NCBI GenBank assembly: GCA_041747755.1
Contig: JBGTEN010000001.1
Span: 1 to 64,000, forward strand
Length of the DNA stretch: 64,000 bases
Source: Aurantibrevibacter sp041747755
GTDB taxonomy: Bacteria; Bacteroidota; Bacteroidia; Flavobacteriales; Flavobacteriaceae
Reading direction: 5' to 3'
The translations under genes and the position numbers were made by a program. Position 1 is the first letter of the stretch. Each line of letters begins with the position of its first letter. The notes under the pieces were generated by a model. It saw only the letters and a list, made by a program, of their open reading frames with translations. It was not told where the DNA came from and did no database searches. This document shows positions 45,977 to 53,792 of this stretch, piece after piece.

Positions 45977-47509
45977 ATGCAAAACAACGTCCTTATTCTT
46001 GATTTTGGTTCTCAGTATACACAGCTCATTGCCAGACGTGTTCGGGAACTCAATATTTTTTGTGAAATAAAACCCTTTAATCATCCTCCTGAAGATTTGT
46101 CTTCCTACAAAGCTGTTATTCTGTCCGGTTCTCCGTTTTCTGTTCAGTCCGAAAATGCTTTGCATCCGAATTTGTCGGAAATACAAGGAAAGAAACCTTT
46201 ATTGGGAATATGTTATGGTGCGCAGTATTTGGCACATTTTGGTGGAGGTGCCGTAGCTGCTTCCAATACTCGAGAATACGGAAGAGCTAATTTGTCTTTT
46301 ATTAAAAGTGAAGAAGTTTTTTTTAATGAAGTTTCGGTGGGAAGTCAGGTCTGGATGAGCCATGCAGATACAATAAAGGAATTGCCTAAAAACGCTATTC
46401 GTCTTGCCAGTACCCATGATGTTGAAAATGCGGCCTATAAATTTGAGGGTGAAGATACCTATGCTATTCAGTTTCACCCGGAGGTATATCATAGTACGGA
46501 TGGTAAGAAAATTCTTGAAAATTTTTTAGTAAAAATTTCGGGAGTTTCGCAAACATGGACCCCAGACGCTTTTGTAGAAAGTACTGTGACCGAATTAAAG
46601 ACTAAATTAGGAAATGACAAGGTGGTTTTGGGATTGTCCGGTGGTGTGGATTCCTCTGTTGCAGCAGTATTATTGCACAAGGCAATAGGAAAGAATTTAT
46701 ATTGCATTTTTGTTAACAATGGTCTGTTGCGGAAGAATGAATTCAATGACGTGCTTTTACAGTATAAGTACATGGGGCTTAATGTAAAGGGGGTTGATGC
46801 TTCGGCACGTTTTTTGGATGCTTTGGCAGGGGAGAGTGATCCAGAAAAAAAAAGGAAAATTATTGGGAGGGTTTTTATTGAGGTTTTTGATGATGAGGCA
46901 CATTTAGTAAAAGATGTAAAGTGGCTGGCTCAGGGAACCATTTATCCTGATGTAATTGAGTCGGTTTCTGTAAATGGCGGACCTTCAGCAACCATTAAAA
47001 GTCATCATAATGTAGGTGGTTTGCCCGATTTTATGAAGCTAAACGTGGTAGAGCCCCTAAAAATGCTCTTCAAAGATGAAGTTCGCAGAGTTGGAGCTAC
47101 TTTGGGAATAGACAAGGCTCTTTTGGGAAGACATCCGTTTCCGGGACCTGGATTGGCCATCCGAATTTTAGGAGATATAACGCCTGAGAAAGTGGCTATT
47201 TTACAGGAAGTTGACGCTATTTTTATTAATGGATTAAAAGAGTGGGGACTTTATGATAAGGTTTGGCAGGCAGGGGCAATGCTGTTACCTGTTAATAGTG
47301 TTGGCGTTATGGGTGATGAGCGTACTTATGAAAAATGTGTAGCTTTACGTGCCGTTGAAAGTACCGATGGAATGACGGCAGATTGGGTAAATTTACCATA
47401 TGAGTTTTTGCAAAAAACCTCCAATGATATAATAAATAAGGTTAAGGGCGTTAATAGGGTAGTATATGATATAAGCTCAAAACCACCTGCAACTATTGAA
47501 TGGGAATAA
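45977..47509 (+). CDS. guaA: GMP synthase (glutamine-hydrolysing)
   Basis: GuaA aminates XMP to GMP. The 510-residue protein has a class I glutamine amidotransferase domain (about 4-195; nucleophile C79 in GICYGAQYL, His/Glu in FHPEVYHS), an ATP-pyrophosphatase domain (LSGGVDSSVAAVLL, about residue 219) and the C-terminal XMP-binding/dimer domain (ESTDGMTADWVNLPY). The frame opens at a TTG 6 bp upstream; the ATG at 45977 (MQNNVLILDFGSQYTQL) is the real start. It is followed by the LysM gene after 2 bp and heads a five-gene operon. Confidence 0.96.
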   Translation: MQNNVLILDFGSQYTQLIARRVRELNIFCEIKPFNHPPEDLSSYKAVILSGSPFSVQSENALHPNLSEIQGKKPLLGICYGAQYLAHFGGGAVAASNTREYGRANLSFIKSEEVFFNEVSVGSQVWMSHADTIKELPKNAIRLASTHDVENAAYKFEGEDTYAIQFHPEVYHSTDGKKILENFLVKISGVSQTWTPDAFVESTVTELKTKLGNDKVVLGLSGGVDSSVAAVLLHKAIGKNLYCIFVNNGLLRKNEFNDVLLQYKYMGLNVKGVDASARFLDALAGESDPEKKRKIIGRVFIEVFDDEAHLVKDVKWLAQGTIYPDVIESVSVNGGPSATIKSHHNVGGLPDFMKLNVVEPLKMLFKDEVRRVGATLGIDKALLGRHPFPGPGLAIRILGDITPEKVAILQEVDAIFINGLKEWGLYDKVWQAGAMLLPVNSVGVMGDERTYEKCVALRAVESTDGMTADWVNLPYEFLQKTSNDIINKVKGVNRVVYDISSKPPATIEWE

Positions 47510-47511
47510 CT

Positions 47512-49665
47512 ATGAACAAACTGTCAACAAAAATAACTGCTTTTGTAGTTTTCTTTTTAGTTTTTGGCCTTTGCGTTAAAGCTCAAAAGTTTACAACTCA
47601 TGCGGTAAAGGAAGGCGAGACATTAGAAAGTATTGCAAAGCTGTATAAAGTTACACCTTACAGCATTCTTTCCAACAATAAAGAAATTAAGCAGGGAGTA
47701 GCTATTAAGCCCAACACCATATTGGCAATTCCCGCTCCTAGCACTACCTCTTCAAATGGCGCAGCACTGGCAACAAAGCCTTCAAGTTCTGCTCCTAAAG
47801 TCCCAAAAATAGAGCAGGAGGAACCTATAGGTTTTGTTTCTCACAATGTGAAGCGAAAGGAAACTCTTTTTGGTGTAGCTAAAGATTACGGAGTTACAGA
47901 AGAGGATATAAAAAGATATAATCGTGAACTTTATTCAGCACAGTTAAGAAGGGGGATGACCCTTAAAATCCCAAAATATAAAAAAGTCAGAACCCAGGAA
48001 ACACAGCTTAATGAGGAGGACTTCGAAATTTATTTGGTAAAGGCCAAAGAAACACGTTGGAGCATTGCACATAGATCGGGTATAACGATAGACAGCCTTC
48101 TGGTTTTAAATCCTCAACTGTCATCAGATAGAGATCTTCTTTCAGAAGGACAAGAACTAAGATTACCCAGAATAAAGGGAAGTACCATTAAGGAACAAGA
48201 TGTACAGATATACACTTCGTACACCATTCCAAAAAAACAAACATTTTATTCTTTGGAGAAGCAGTTTGGGGTTACTTCAGAAGAGGTTATAAAGTTAAAC
48301 CCCGAGGTTAAAGAACGAGGTCTTCAGGAAGGAATGGTAATTCGTCTACCCGGAAAGAAGGAGGTGGGTCATGAAATAACTACTGATAATTTTTTGTTTT
48401 ATGAGGTTAAGCCCAAGCAGACAGAGTTTTCCTTAACCAGAAAATTGGGAATTAGTTATAAGGATCTTTTGGCTCTTAATCCCGATTTGTCTAAAGGACT
48501 TAAAGCAGGAATGGTATTAAAAATACCAAAAGAGAATGCAGGCCAGTTGGAAATTAAGAATGCACTTATTTTAGATCGCATTAATTTAGTAGACAGTATA
48601 AATCGTTTTCATAAACCAAGATTGGTATTTCTGCTACCATTTCGTTTGGACAGATTAAATCTTAGCGATCAGGAGGCTACAAAAAAAACCATAGAAAACA
48701 GCAATGCATTAAAATATAGTCTTGGACTCTATTCAGGGGCTCTGGTAGCCTTAGATTCCATAAAAAAGTTAGGAGTTTCAGTTGACGTAAAAACTTTTGA
48801 CACCCAATTGACGGTTGAAAAAGTAAGATCTATTTTGGCTAGTGAGCGATGGGAGAATGTTAGTGCTATTTTTGGTCCGTTAGATCCGAAATCAATTCAG
48901 GAAGTCGCTGTGAAGGCATCAAGTTATGATATTCCTGTAATAGCCCCTTTGGCATCCAACAGTGAACTAAGTTTGGAAAATGTATTTTTCGCAACTACTA
49001 CTGATGAAGAATTGCGCGAAAAAATGCTCGGTTTTACAAGAGATAAATGGACCAACGAAAATGTAATTATTATAGCTGACGAAAAGAACAAACAAGTTGA
49101 AAAAAGTATCCTAGAAAAATTTCCAAATGCCAAGACTATTAGTTTAAAAGATAATCTCTCCATGAGTATAGATCAGTTTAATAGTTTATTATCAAAAACA
49201 ACTGAAAATTGGGTTTTTCTGGAAACAGATAATTTTAAGATTATTGCCAGCGTAACTTCTATATTAAACTCCTCTTTGAGTAAAGATGTAAAAATAAACC
49301 TATTTACAACCGATAAGAATAAGGCTTTTGACAACGATGTTATTTCTAGTTCCCATTTGTCTAACTTACGCTTTGCCTATCCGTCAATTTACAAAGAAAT
49401 AGGTGAAGATTCCTTTGTTCGACTTTACAGGAAACGTTTTGGTAATGATCCCGACAGATATGCAGTACGCGGTTTTGATGTTACGTACGATTTATTGTTG
49501 AAACTTGCCTATAAAAATGATTTGTTTGAAGCATCCAGAATAATTGGAGAAACCCAATATTCAGGAAACAAGTTTGATTATTCCAAAGATATATCCTCCG
49601 GGTATTTCAATAAGGCATCCTATATCCTGAGATTTGAAAATATGCAGTTAACCGAAGTAAAATAA
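47512..49665 (+). CDS. Exported LysM-repeat protein with periplasmic-binding-like domain
   Basis: A 717-residue exported protein (signal within NKLSTKITAFVVFFLVFGLC). Five LysM repeats span about residues 30-345, each with the G/K-E-T-x2-S/G-A pattern (VKEGETLESIAKLYKVT is the first), fitting peptidoglycan binding. The remainder (about 370-717) is a two-lobe periplasmic-binding-protein type I domain (RLVFLLPFRLDRLNL, IFGPLDPKSIQEVAVKAS), like the LpoA-type activators of penicillin-binding proteins. A role as a cell-wall-anchored sensor or cofactor is inferred. ATG 47512 is chosen over 47500, which would overlap guaA; the gap to guaA is 2 bp. Confidence 0.86.
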   Translation: MNKLSTKITAFVVFFLVFGLCVKAQKFTTHAVKEGETLESIAKLYKVTPYSILSNNKEIKQGVAIKPNTILAIPAPSTTSSNGAALATKPSSSAPKVPKIEQEEPIGFVSHNVKRKETLFGVAKDYGVTEEDIKRYNRELYSAQLRRGMTLKIPKYKKVRTQETQLNEEDFEIYLVKAKETRWSIAHRSGITIDSLLVLNPQLSSDRDLLSEGQELRLPRIKGSTIKEQDVQIYTSYTIPKKQTFYSLEKQFGVTSEEVIKLNPEVKERGLQEGMVIRLPGKKEVGHEITTDNFLFYEVKPKQTEFSLTRKLGISYKDLLALNPDLSKGLKAGMVLKIPKENAGQLEIKNALILDRINLVDSINRFHKPRLVFLLPFRLDRLNLSDQEATKKTIENSNALKYSLGLYSGALVALDSIKKLGVSVDVKTFDTQLTVEKVRSILASERWENVSAIFGPLDPKSIQEVAVKASSYDIPVIAPLASNSELSLENVFFATTTDEELREKMLGFTRDKWTNENVIIIADEKNKQVEKSILEKFPNAKTISLKDNLSMSIDQFNSLLSKTTENWVFLETDNFKIIASVTSILNSSLSKDVKINLFTTDKNKAFDNDVISSSHLSNLRFAYPSIYKEIGEDSFVRLYRKRFGNDPDRYAVRGFDVTYDLLLKLAYKNDLFEASRIIGETQYSGNKFDYSKDISSGYFNKASYILRFENMQLTEVK

Positions 49666-49674
49666 GAACACAAA

Positions 49675-50079
49675 ATGACTTCAAAAGTTACCTATACGGG
49701 AAATTTACGAACAAGCTGTGAACACTTGAGTTCCGGTGATACATTTATTACAGATGCACCTATTGACAACAATGGTCTGGGTCAGGCTTTTTCTCCAACC
49801 GATACAGTAGCTACCGGATTAGCAAGTTGTATGCTGACAATGATGGGTATAAAGTCTAAAGGGCTTGAGGTTGATCTTACCGGTTCTGTGGCGGAAGTCA
49901 CTAAACACATGGCGGCAGATCCAAGACGTATTTCAAAAATTGATGTTCGTCTTACTCTTCCTGCTGCAGTTTCTGAAAGGGATCGTAAAGTTTTGGAACA
50001 TACGGCAAGAACTTGCCCGGTACTCTTCAGTCTTCATCCGGATATTGAAAAAATAATCGACTTTCATTGGGAGTTGTAA
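49675..50079 (+). CDS. OsmC-family peroxidase-like protein
   Basis: A 134-residue protein of the OsmC/Ohr fold. The two redox cysteines are present in the typical places: LASCMLTMMGIKS and RTCPVLFSLHPD. OsmC/Ohr proteins reduce organic hydroperoxides with thiol donors; here the donor could be lipoyl proteins or bacillithiol, which is not shown. It starts with ATG 9 bp after the LysM gene and overlaps the next gene by 13 bp, so it belongs to the guaA operon. No signal peptide. Confidence 0.9.
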   Translation: MTSKVTYTGNLRTSCEHLSSGDTFITDAPIDNNGLGQAFSPTDTVATGLASCMLTMMGIKSKGLEVDLTGSVAEVTKHMAADPRRISKIDVRLTLPAAVSERDRKVLEHTARTCPVLFSLHPDIEKIIDFHWEL

Positions 50080-50600
50080 ACTATAGCGTTTTTTTTATTT
50101 TCTTTTGTCTCTGCGGATCAGTGTATTCACAAGAAGCAAATGCATTACAATGGAATGCTAAAAGAAAACTTACTTGGGCCGATTTTAAAGGAGAACCTAA
50201 GTCAAAACAGTCAGTAGCTGCTCTTACGGCAAGTGGTATTTCTTACCAATTTTTAACAGATTGGAAAAACGGACAGATGGTGGTAGATTTTGAGGTTACG
50301 GCTTATTTTTATCCTGAGAAATCGTGGTATTGGCCAGAATTAAGTGATGCTGTAATTCTTGGTCATGAACAACTTCATTTTGATATTTCTGAGGTATTTG
50401 CCAGAAAAATGAGAGATCTTTTGGCGAATACTAAATTTTCAAATAATATAAAGGCTGAAGTAAGTAAAATTTATTCGCAAGTGCTTAAGGAGTTAGATCA
50501 GTTTCAGAATCAGTATGATAAAGAAACCAATTTTTCCAGAAATAGGGAACAACAACTACTTTGGAATCAGAAGGTAGCTAAAATACTAAACTCCCCGTAG
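50067..50600 (+). CDS. Exported DUF922 putative metalloprotease
   Basis: A 177-residue protein of the DUF922 family, predicted secreted zinc proteases. The N terminus is a signal peptide (NYSVFFIFFCLCGSVYSQ). The zinc signature HEQLHFDISEVFARKM (HExxH, about residue 104) is intact, and WADFKGEPKSK is conserved in the family. The only start that keeps the signal is TTG at 50067, overlapping OsmC by 13 bp and so translationally coupled. Neighbours (LysM protein, LD-carboxypeptidase) suggest a cell-wall-related role. Confidence 0.82.
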   Translation: MGVVNYSVFFIFFCLCGSVYSQEANALQWNAKRKLTWADFKGEPKSKQSVAALTASGISYQFLTDWKNGQMVVDFEVTAYFYPEKSWYWPELSDAVILGHEQLHFDISEVFARKMRDLLANTKFSNNIKAEVSKIYSQVLKELDQFQNQYDKETNFSRNREQQLLWNQKVAKILNSP

Positions 50601-50650
50601 CCTCATTTATCTATAGAAAAGAAGTGAAATTCAATACCTTAAATAATTAC

Positions 50651-51664
50651 ATGAATTTAGTTAAAATTTTTATCGGTCTTTTGCTAATCCACTTTTCTTT
50701 AAAGAGTGACATTATGTTGGCACAAACCGGATCAACATCGGGCTTGAAAACAAAACTCGTTCAACCTCCTTACTTAAAGGCAGGAGACACGGTCGCAATT
50801 GTGGCGCCCTCTGGTGTTTTGCTTAATCGAAACAATGAAGTAACATTGGCAACTAACTTGCTAAAAAGCTGGGGCTTGCATGTGGTTATTGGAAATCATG
50901 TTTTTAGGAAGCATGGTCATTTTGCAGGAACTGATTTGGAGCGGGCAGAAGATTTTCAAAAAGCCTTGGATAACCCTAAAATAAAGGCCATTTGGTGCGC
51001 TAGAGGTGGATATGGTACCGTACGCATTTTGGATAAACTAGATTACACTAAGTTCCGGCAACATCCAAAATGGTTATTGGGTTACTCGGACATAACAGCC
51101 CTGCACAATCAGTTTCATAATTTGGGTTATGAATCAATTCACACCTTAATGTGCACCAGCCTAGGTGAAGATGTATCAGGTTTGGAAAACACTATTGCTA
51201 CCTTCAAAGAAGCTATTTTCGGTAAAAACTTGGCGTATACTCTTTCCGGTTCTCCATATAATAAATTGGGAACTAGTACCGCGCCTTTGGTTGGAGGCAA
51301 TCTTACCATGCTACATACCATGTTGGGTTCAAGTACAAGTATTGATACCTCCGGAAAAGTACTGTTTATTGAAGAGATTGGAGAGTATGCCTATCATATT
51401 GATAGAATGCTGCAAAGTTTAAAGCGTGCCGGTTATTTTGAGAATTGCAAAGGACTCCTTGTAGGAGATATTACCAAAGTTCGAAAAAACACCACTGAAT
51501 TTGGACGTACAATTGAAGAGATAATCTTAGATGCAGTAGCTGAGTATAATTTTCCTGTAGCCTTTAATATGCCGGCAGGTCATGAAAAGGATAATCGTGC
51601 ATTAATTTTAGGAAGAACAGTTCAGTTGAGTGTTACCAAGGGGCAATCCACTTTAAGGTTTTAA
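50651..51664 (+). CDS. S66 LD-carboxypeptidase (muramoyltetrapeptide type)
   Basis: A 337-residue S66 peptidase that removes the terminal D-Ala from tetrapeptides during peptidoglycan recycling. Catalytic residues are present: Ser in LLGYSDITALHNQ, Glu in FIEEIGEYAYHID and His in MPAGHEKDNRA, with the GGYGTVRILD conserved motif. The N terminus (MNLVKIFIGLLLIHFSLKS) is a signal or membrane anchor, so it may act outside the cytoplasm, unlike the E. coli enzyme. I place the start at ATG 50651; GTG 50624 is in frame but adds nonconserved residues. It ends the guaA operon. Confidence 0.88.
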   Translation: MNLVKIFIGLLLIHFSLKSDIMLAQTGSTSGLKTKLVQPPYLKAGDTVAIVAPSGVLLNRNNEVTLATNLLKSWGLHVVIGNHVFRKHGHFAGTDLERAEDFQKALDNPKIKAIWCARGGYGTVRILDKLDYTKFRQHPKWLLGYSDITALHNQFHNLGYESIHTLMCTSLGEDVSGLENTIATFKEAIFGKNLAYTLSGSPYNKLGTSTAPLVGGNLTMLHTMLGSSTSIDTSGKVLFIEEIGEYAYHIDRMLQSLKRAGYFENCKGLLVGDITKVRKNTTEFGRTIEEIILDAVAEYNFPVAFNMPAGHEKDNRALILGRTVQLSVTKGQSTLRF

Positions 51665-51671
51665 TATTATT

Positions 51672-52328
51672 TTACCTGTTAATAACCTCCTTTATAATAG
51701 TTCTTATCAAAGAAATATCCTCAACATGTTTTTTACGCTTTTCGGATTTCTTTCCATCTGAATTTTCCAAGCGGGACAAATAGGATGGATGTCTGGTTTT
51801 GATAAACATTTCAAAATCTTCGGCGTTACGAAACAAATTGAAAGTTTGGAAGTCAATATCAAAAACAATCCCCTTCAGTCTTCTGGCAGATGCACCTGCG
51901 ATTGCACCTCCCAATACAACGGCCTCTCTGCTAGTAAAATAGTCTTCAAAATAAATGTATTTGCTCCCAATTAGCTGAGCCTTTAAATGGTAACTGCCGT
52001 CATCTTTTAATTGACCCCGGTCTGATCTTTCAAATCGTTTCATCATTTCTTTTACTTGAACGTATAAGTGTCCATTTTCAATAAAAGCAAATTTATCTTT
52101 TAGGCGTTCTCCGGTATCGGCGTTATAAAACCTGTTTGAAATTGTGTCAGATCCTATTTTTATAGTCCATTGTGTAATCGTATCATTAGGAAGGGCAAAC
52201 AAAAAATCATTAAAGGTGTTGTAAATACCTGCGGGATAGTAAACATGTGCGGTAATACCTTTTTTTTCTTGGCCTTCTACATGAATGCTTAATAAAAAAA
52301 GATGGTTGCGGATAACAGAAGAATACAT
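51672..52328 (-). CDS. Hypothetical exported protein, likely frameshifted at an A7 run
   Basis: A 218-residue frame of unknown family, with YPAGIYNTFNDFLFALPND, a GAIAGASARRLKG glycine-rich stretch and a basic C terminus. As read, its N terminus (MYSSVIRNHLFLLSIHVEG) is only a poor signal. An ATG 14 bp upstream (52342) starts MNLSKCILLLSATIFF, an excellent signal peptide, in a different frame that stops at once after a run of seven T on the minus strand (52294-52300). One extra base in that run would join the two into MNLSKCILLLSATIFFLL-SIHVEGQ. So the gene is either a frameshift mutant, a phase-variable gene or a sequencing error. No domain is recognised. Confidence 0.6.
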   Translation of the reverse strand: MYSSVIRNHLFLLSIHVEGQEKKGITAHVYYPAGIYNTFNDFLFALPNDTITQWTIKIGSDTISNRFYNADTGERLKDKFAFIENGHLYVQVKEMMKRFERSDRGQLKDDGSYHLKAQLIGSKYIYFEDYFTSREAVVLGGAIAGASARRLKGIVFDIDFQTFNLFRNAEDFEMFIKTRHPSYLSRLENSDGKKSEKRKKHVEDISLIRTIIKEVINR

Positions 52329-52524
52329 TTTGAAAGGTTCATAGCGGTTGGATTTTGGGAATACTAAATAGCAGATTTAGAAAAATAGAATACACAGAAT
52401 CGAAGGTAGGAAAAATAGTATTTTCCAAAGCATGCTAATTTAGCTATTTCTTGTTTTTTGTCAAATTTTAAACGGCTACCGAGAAATGGACAGAAGTTTA
52501 TAATAGGACAACCAATTAGGTACG

Positions 52525-52556
52525 TAAAAAAAACCACAGCAGAAGGGCTGTGGCTA
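52525..52556 (-). terminator. Rho-independent terminator of the TIM-barrel gene
   Basis: Read on the minus strand, GCCACAGC pairs with GCTGTGG around a CCTTCT loop and is followed by eight T's. It lies about 25 bp beyond the stop at 52580. Confidence 0.88.
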
Positions 52557-52579
52557 AGAATAAACTTAAATGCGTTACC

Positions 52580-53449
52580 TTATACATCACAGATTGTAAT
52601 TCCTTCTTTTAAAGATGCAATTTTATCCTCCCAAGTTGGAAGATACTCTTGTGCAACATATCCCTTATACCCGGTTTCCAAAATAGCTTTCATAATAGCA
52701 GGATAGAAAAGCTCCTGAGTTTCATTGATTTCGTTTCTCCCTGGATTACCACCGGTGTGATAATGTCCAAAATAGGGATGGCTTTCTTTAATGGTACGGA
52801 TAATATCCCCTTCCATAATCTGCATATGATAAATATCATAAAGCAATTTAAAATTTTCAGAACCAATTTCCTTACATAACGCAACACCCCAAGCACTAGT
52901 GTCGCACATATAATCTTTATGGTCAACTTTAGAATTAAGGAGTTCCATTTGAATAACTACCCCGTGTTTTTCTGCTATTGGCATAATTTTTTTTAATCCC
53001 TCTGCGCAGTTTTTAAGTCCAACAGTAGCATCCATGCCATTACGATTGCCGCTAAAGCAAATTAAATTGGTGTAGCCCTCAGCAGCTACTCTCGGTATCA
53101 TCTGGGAATAATCTTTTATTAGCTCTTCATGTAATTTTGGGTCGTTCCAGCCTTTTTCAATTCCTAAACCGGCCCCCCAACACATTGATGCATGGATATT
53201 GTACTTTTTCATTAATGGCCAATCTTCGGGTCCGGTTAAGTCCATCGCCTTTATGCCTAGTTCATTGAGATTTTTCAAAAAATCCTCCATTGGAATACCC
53301 CGATAGCACCAGCGACACACACTGTGATTAATATTTCCTTTAAGTTCTCCTGCTTTCTGGTTTTTTGTTGGATTGGCGCTGGCGGTGTGAACTGCCAAAA
53401 GTCCCACAGATGCCACAGCCGAGGTCCCGATAAATGTTCTTCGTTTCAT
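52580..53449 (-). CDS. Tat-exported TIM-barrel isomerase (hydroxypyruvate isomerase-like)
   Basis: A 289-residue protein with a twin-arginine signal (MKRRTFIGTSAVASVGLLAV) followed by an AP-endonuclease-2/hydroxypyruvate-isomerase TIM barrel: NHSVCRWCYRGIPMEDFLKN at the start, metal ligands in IQMELLN, LLYDIYHMQIMEGDI and FGHYHTGGNPGRNE, and QEYLPTW at the end. The Glu-Asp-His-Glu metal site is complete. Homologues isomerise hydroxypyruvate or act on keto-sugars; the substrate outside the cell is unknown. It is a single-gene unit with its own terminator, and its start faces the DUF3820 gene across a short gap. Confidence 0.85.
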   Translation of the reverse strand: MKRRTFIGTSAVASVGLLAVHTASANPTKNQKAGELKGNINHSVCRWCYRGIPMEDFLKNLNELGIKAMDLTGPEDWPLMKKYNIHASMCWGAGLGIEKGWNDPKLHEELIKDYSQMIPRVAAEGYTNLICFSGNRNGMDATVGLKNCAEGLKKIMPIAEKHGVVIQMELLNSKVDHKDYMCDTSAWGVALCKEIGSENFKLLYDIYHMQIMEGDIIRTIKESHPYFGHYHTGGNPGRNEINETQELFYPAIMKAILETGYKGYVAQEYLPTWEDKIASLKEGITICDV

Positions 53450-53495
53450 TTAAAATTAATTTATGACCTTTAAAGATATATTTTTTAGCATTAAA

Positions 53496-53732
53496 ATGGA
53501 ATTATATCCGGATAAAAATGAGTTGGTTACCCTGGCACATTACAAAATGCCTTTTGGAAAGTTTAAGGGGAAATATCTTGTAGATTTGCCTGAGTCTTAC
53601 TTAATATGGTTTCAACGACAAGGATTTCCGGAGGGAAAGCTTGGTAACTTACTGAAAGCCATGTTAGAAATAAAAATAAATGAGTTAGAGCCACTTATTC
53701 GCAAAATACAAAAAGATTTTCCTTTGGATTGA
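53496..53732 (+). CDS. DUF3820 family small protein
   Basis: A 78-residue cytoplasmic protein of the DUF3820 family, with HYKMPFGKFKGKYLVDLPES and WFQRQGFPEGKLGNLL as landmarks. Related proteins in Gammaproteobacteria are called putative quorum-sensing-regulated virulence factors, which says nothing definite here. The open frame begins at ATG 53463, only 13 bp from the divergent ATG at 53449, leaving no room for promoters; the ATG at 53496 (MELYPDKNELVTLAHY) is therefore preferred. It precedes pyrG, which has its own -7 element. Confidence 0.78.
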   Translation: MELYPDKNELVTLAHYKMPFGKFKGKYLVDLPESYLIWFQRQGFPEGKLGNLLKAMLEIKINELEPLIRKIQKDFPLD

Positions 53733-53755
53733 CTGTGATATGTGGTAGCAATTTG

Positions 53756-53763
53756 TATTTTTG
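53756..53763 (+). promoter_or_regulatory. -7 element of pyrG
   Basis: TATTTTTG matches TAnnTTTG and lies 29 bp before the pyrG ATG. A TTG at 53729-53731 is 24 bp upstream, a little far for the usual spacing. Confidence 0.55.
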
Positions 53764-53792
53764 CTTGCGTTACGAATTCAACCTAACGCTTC

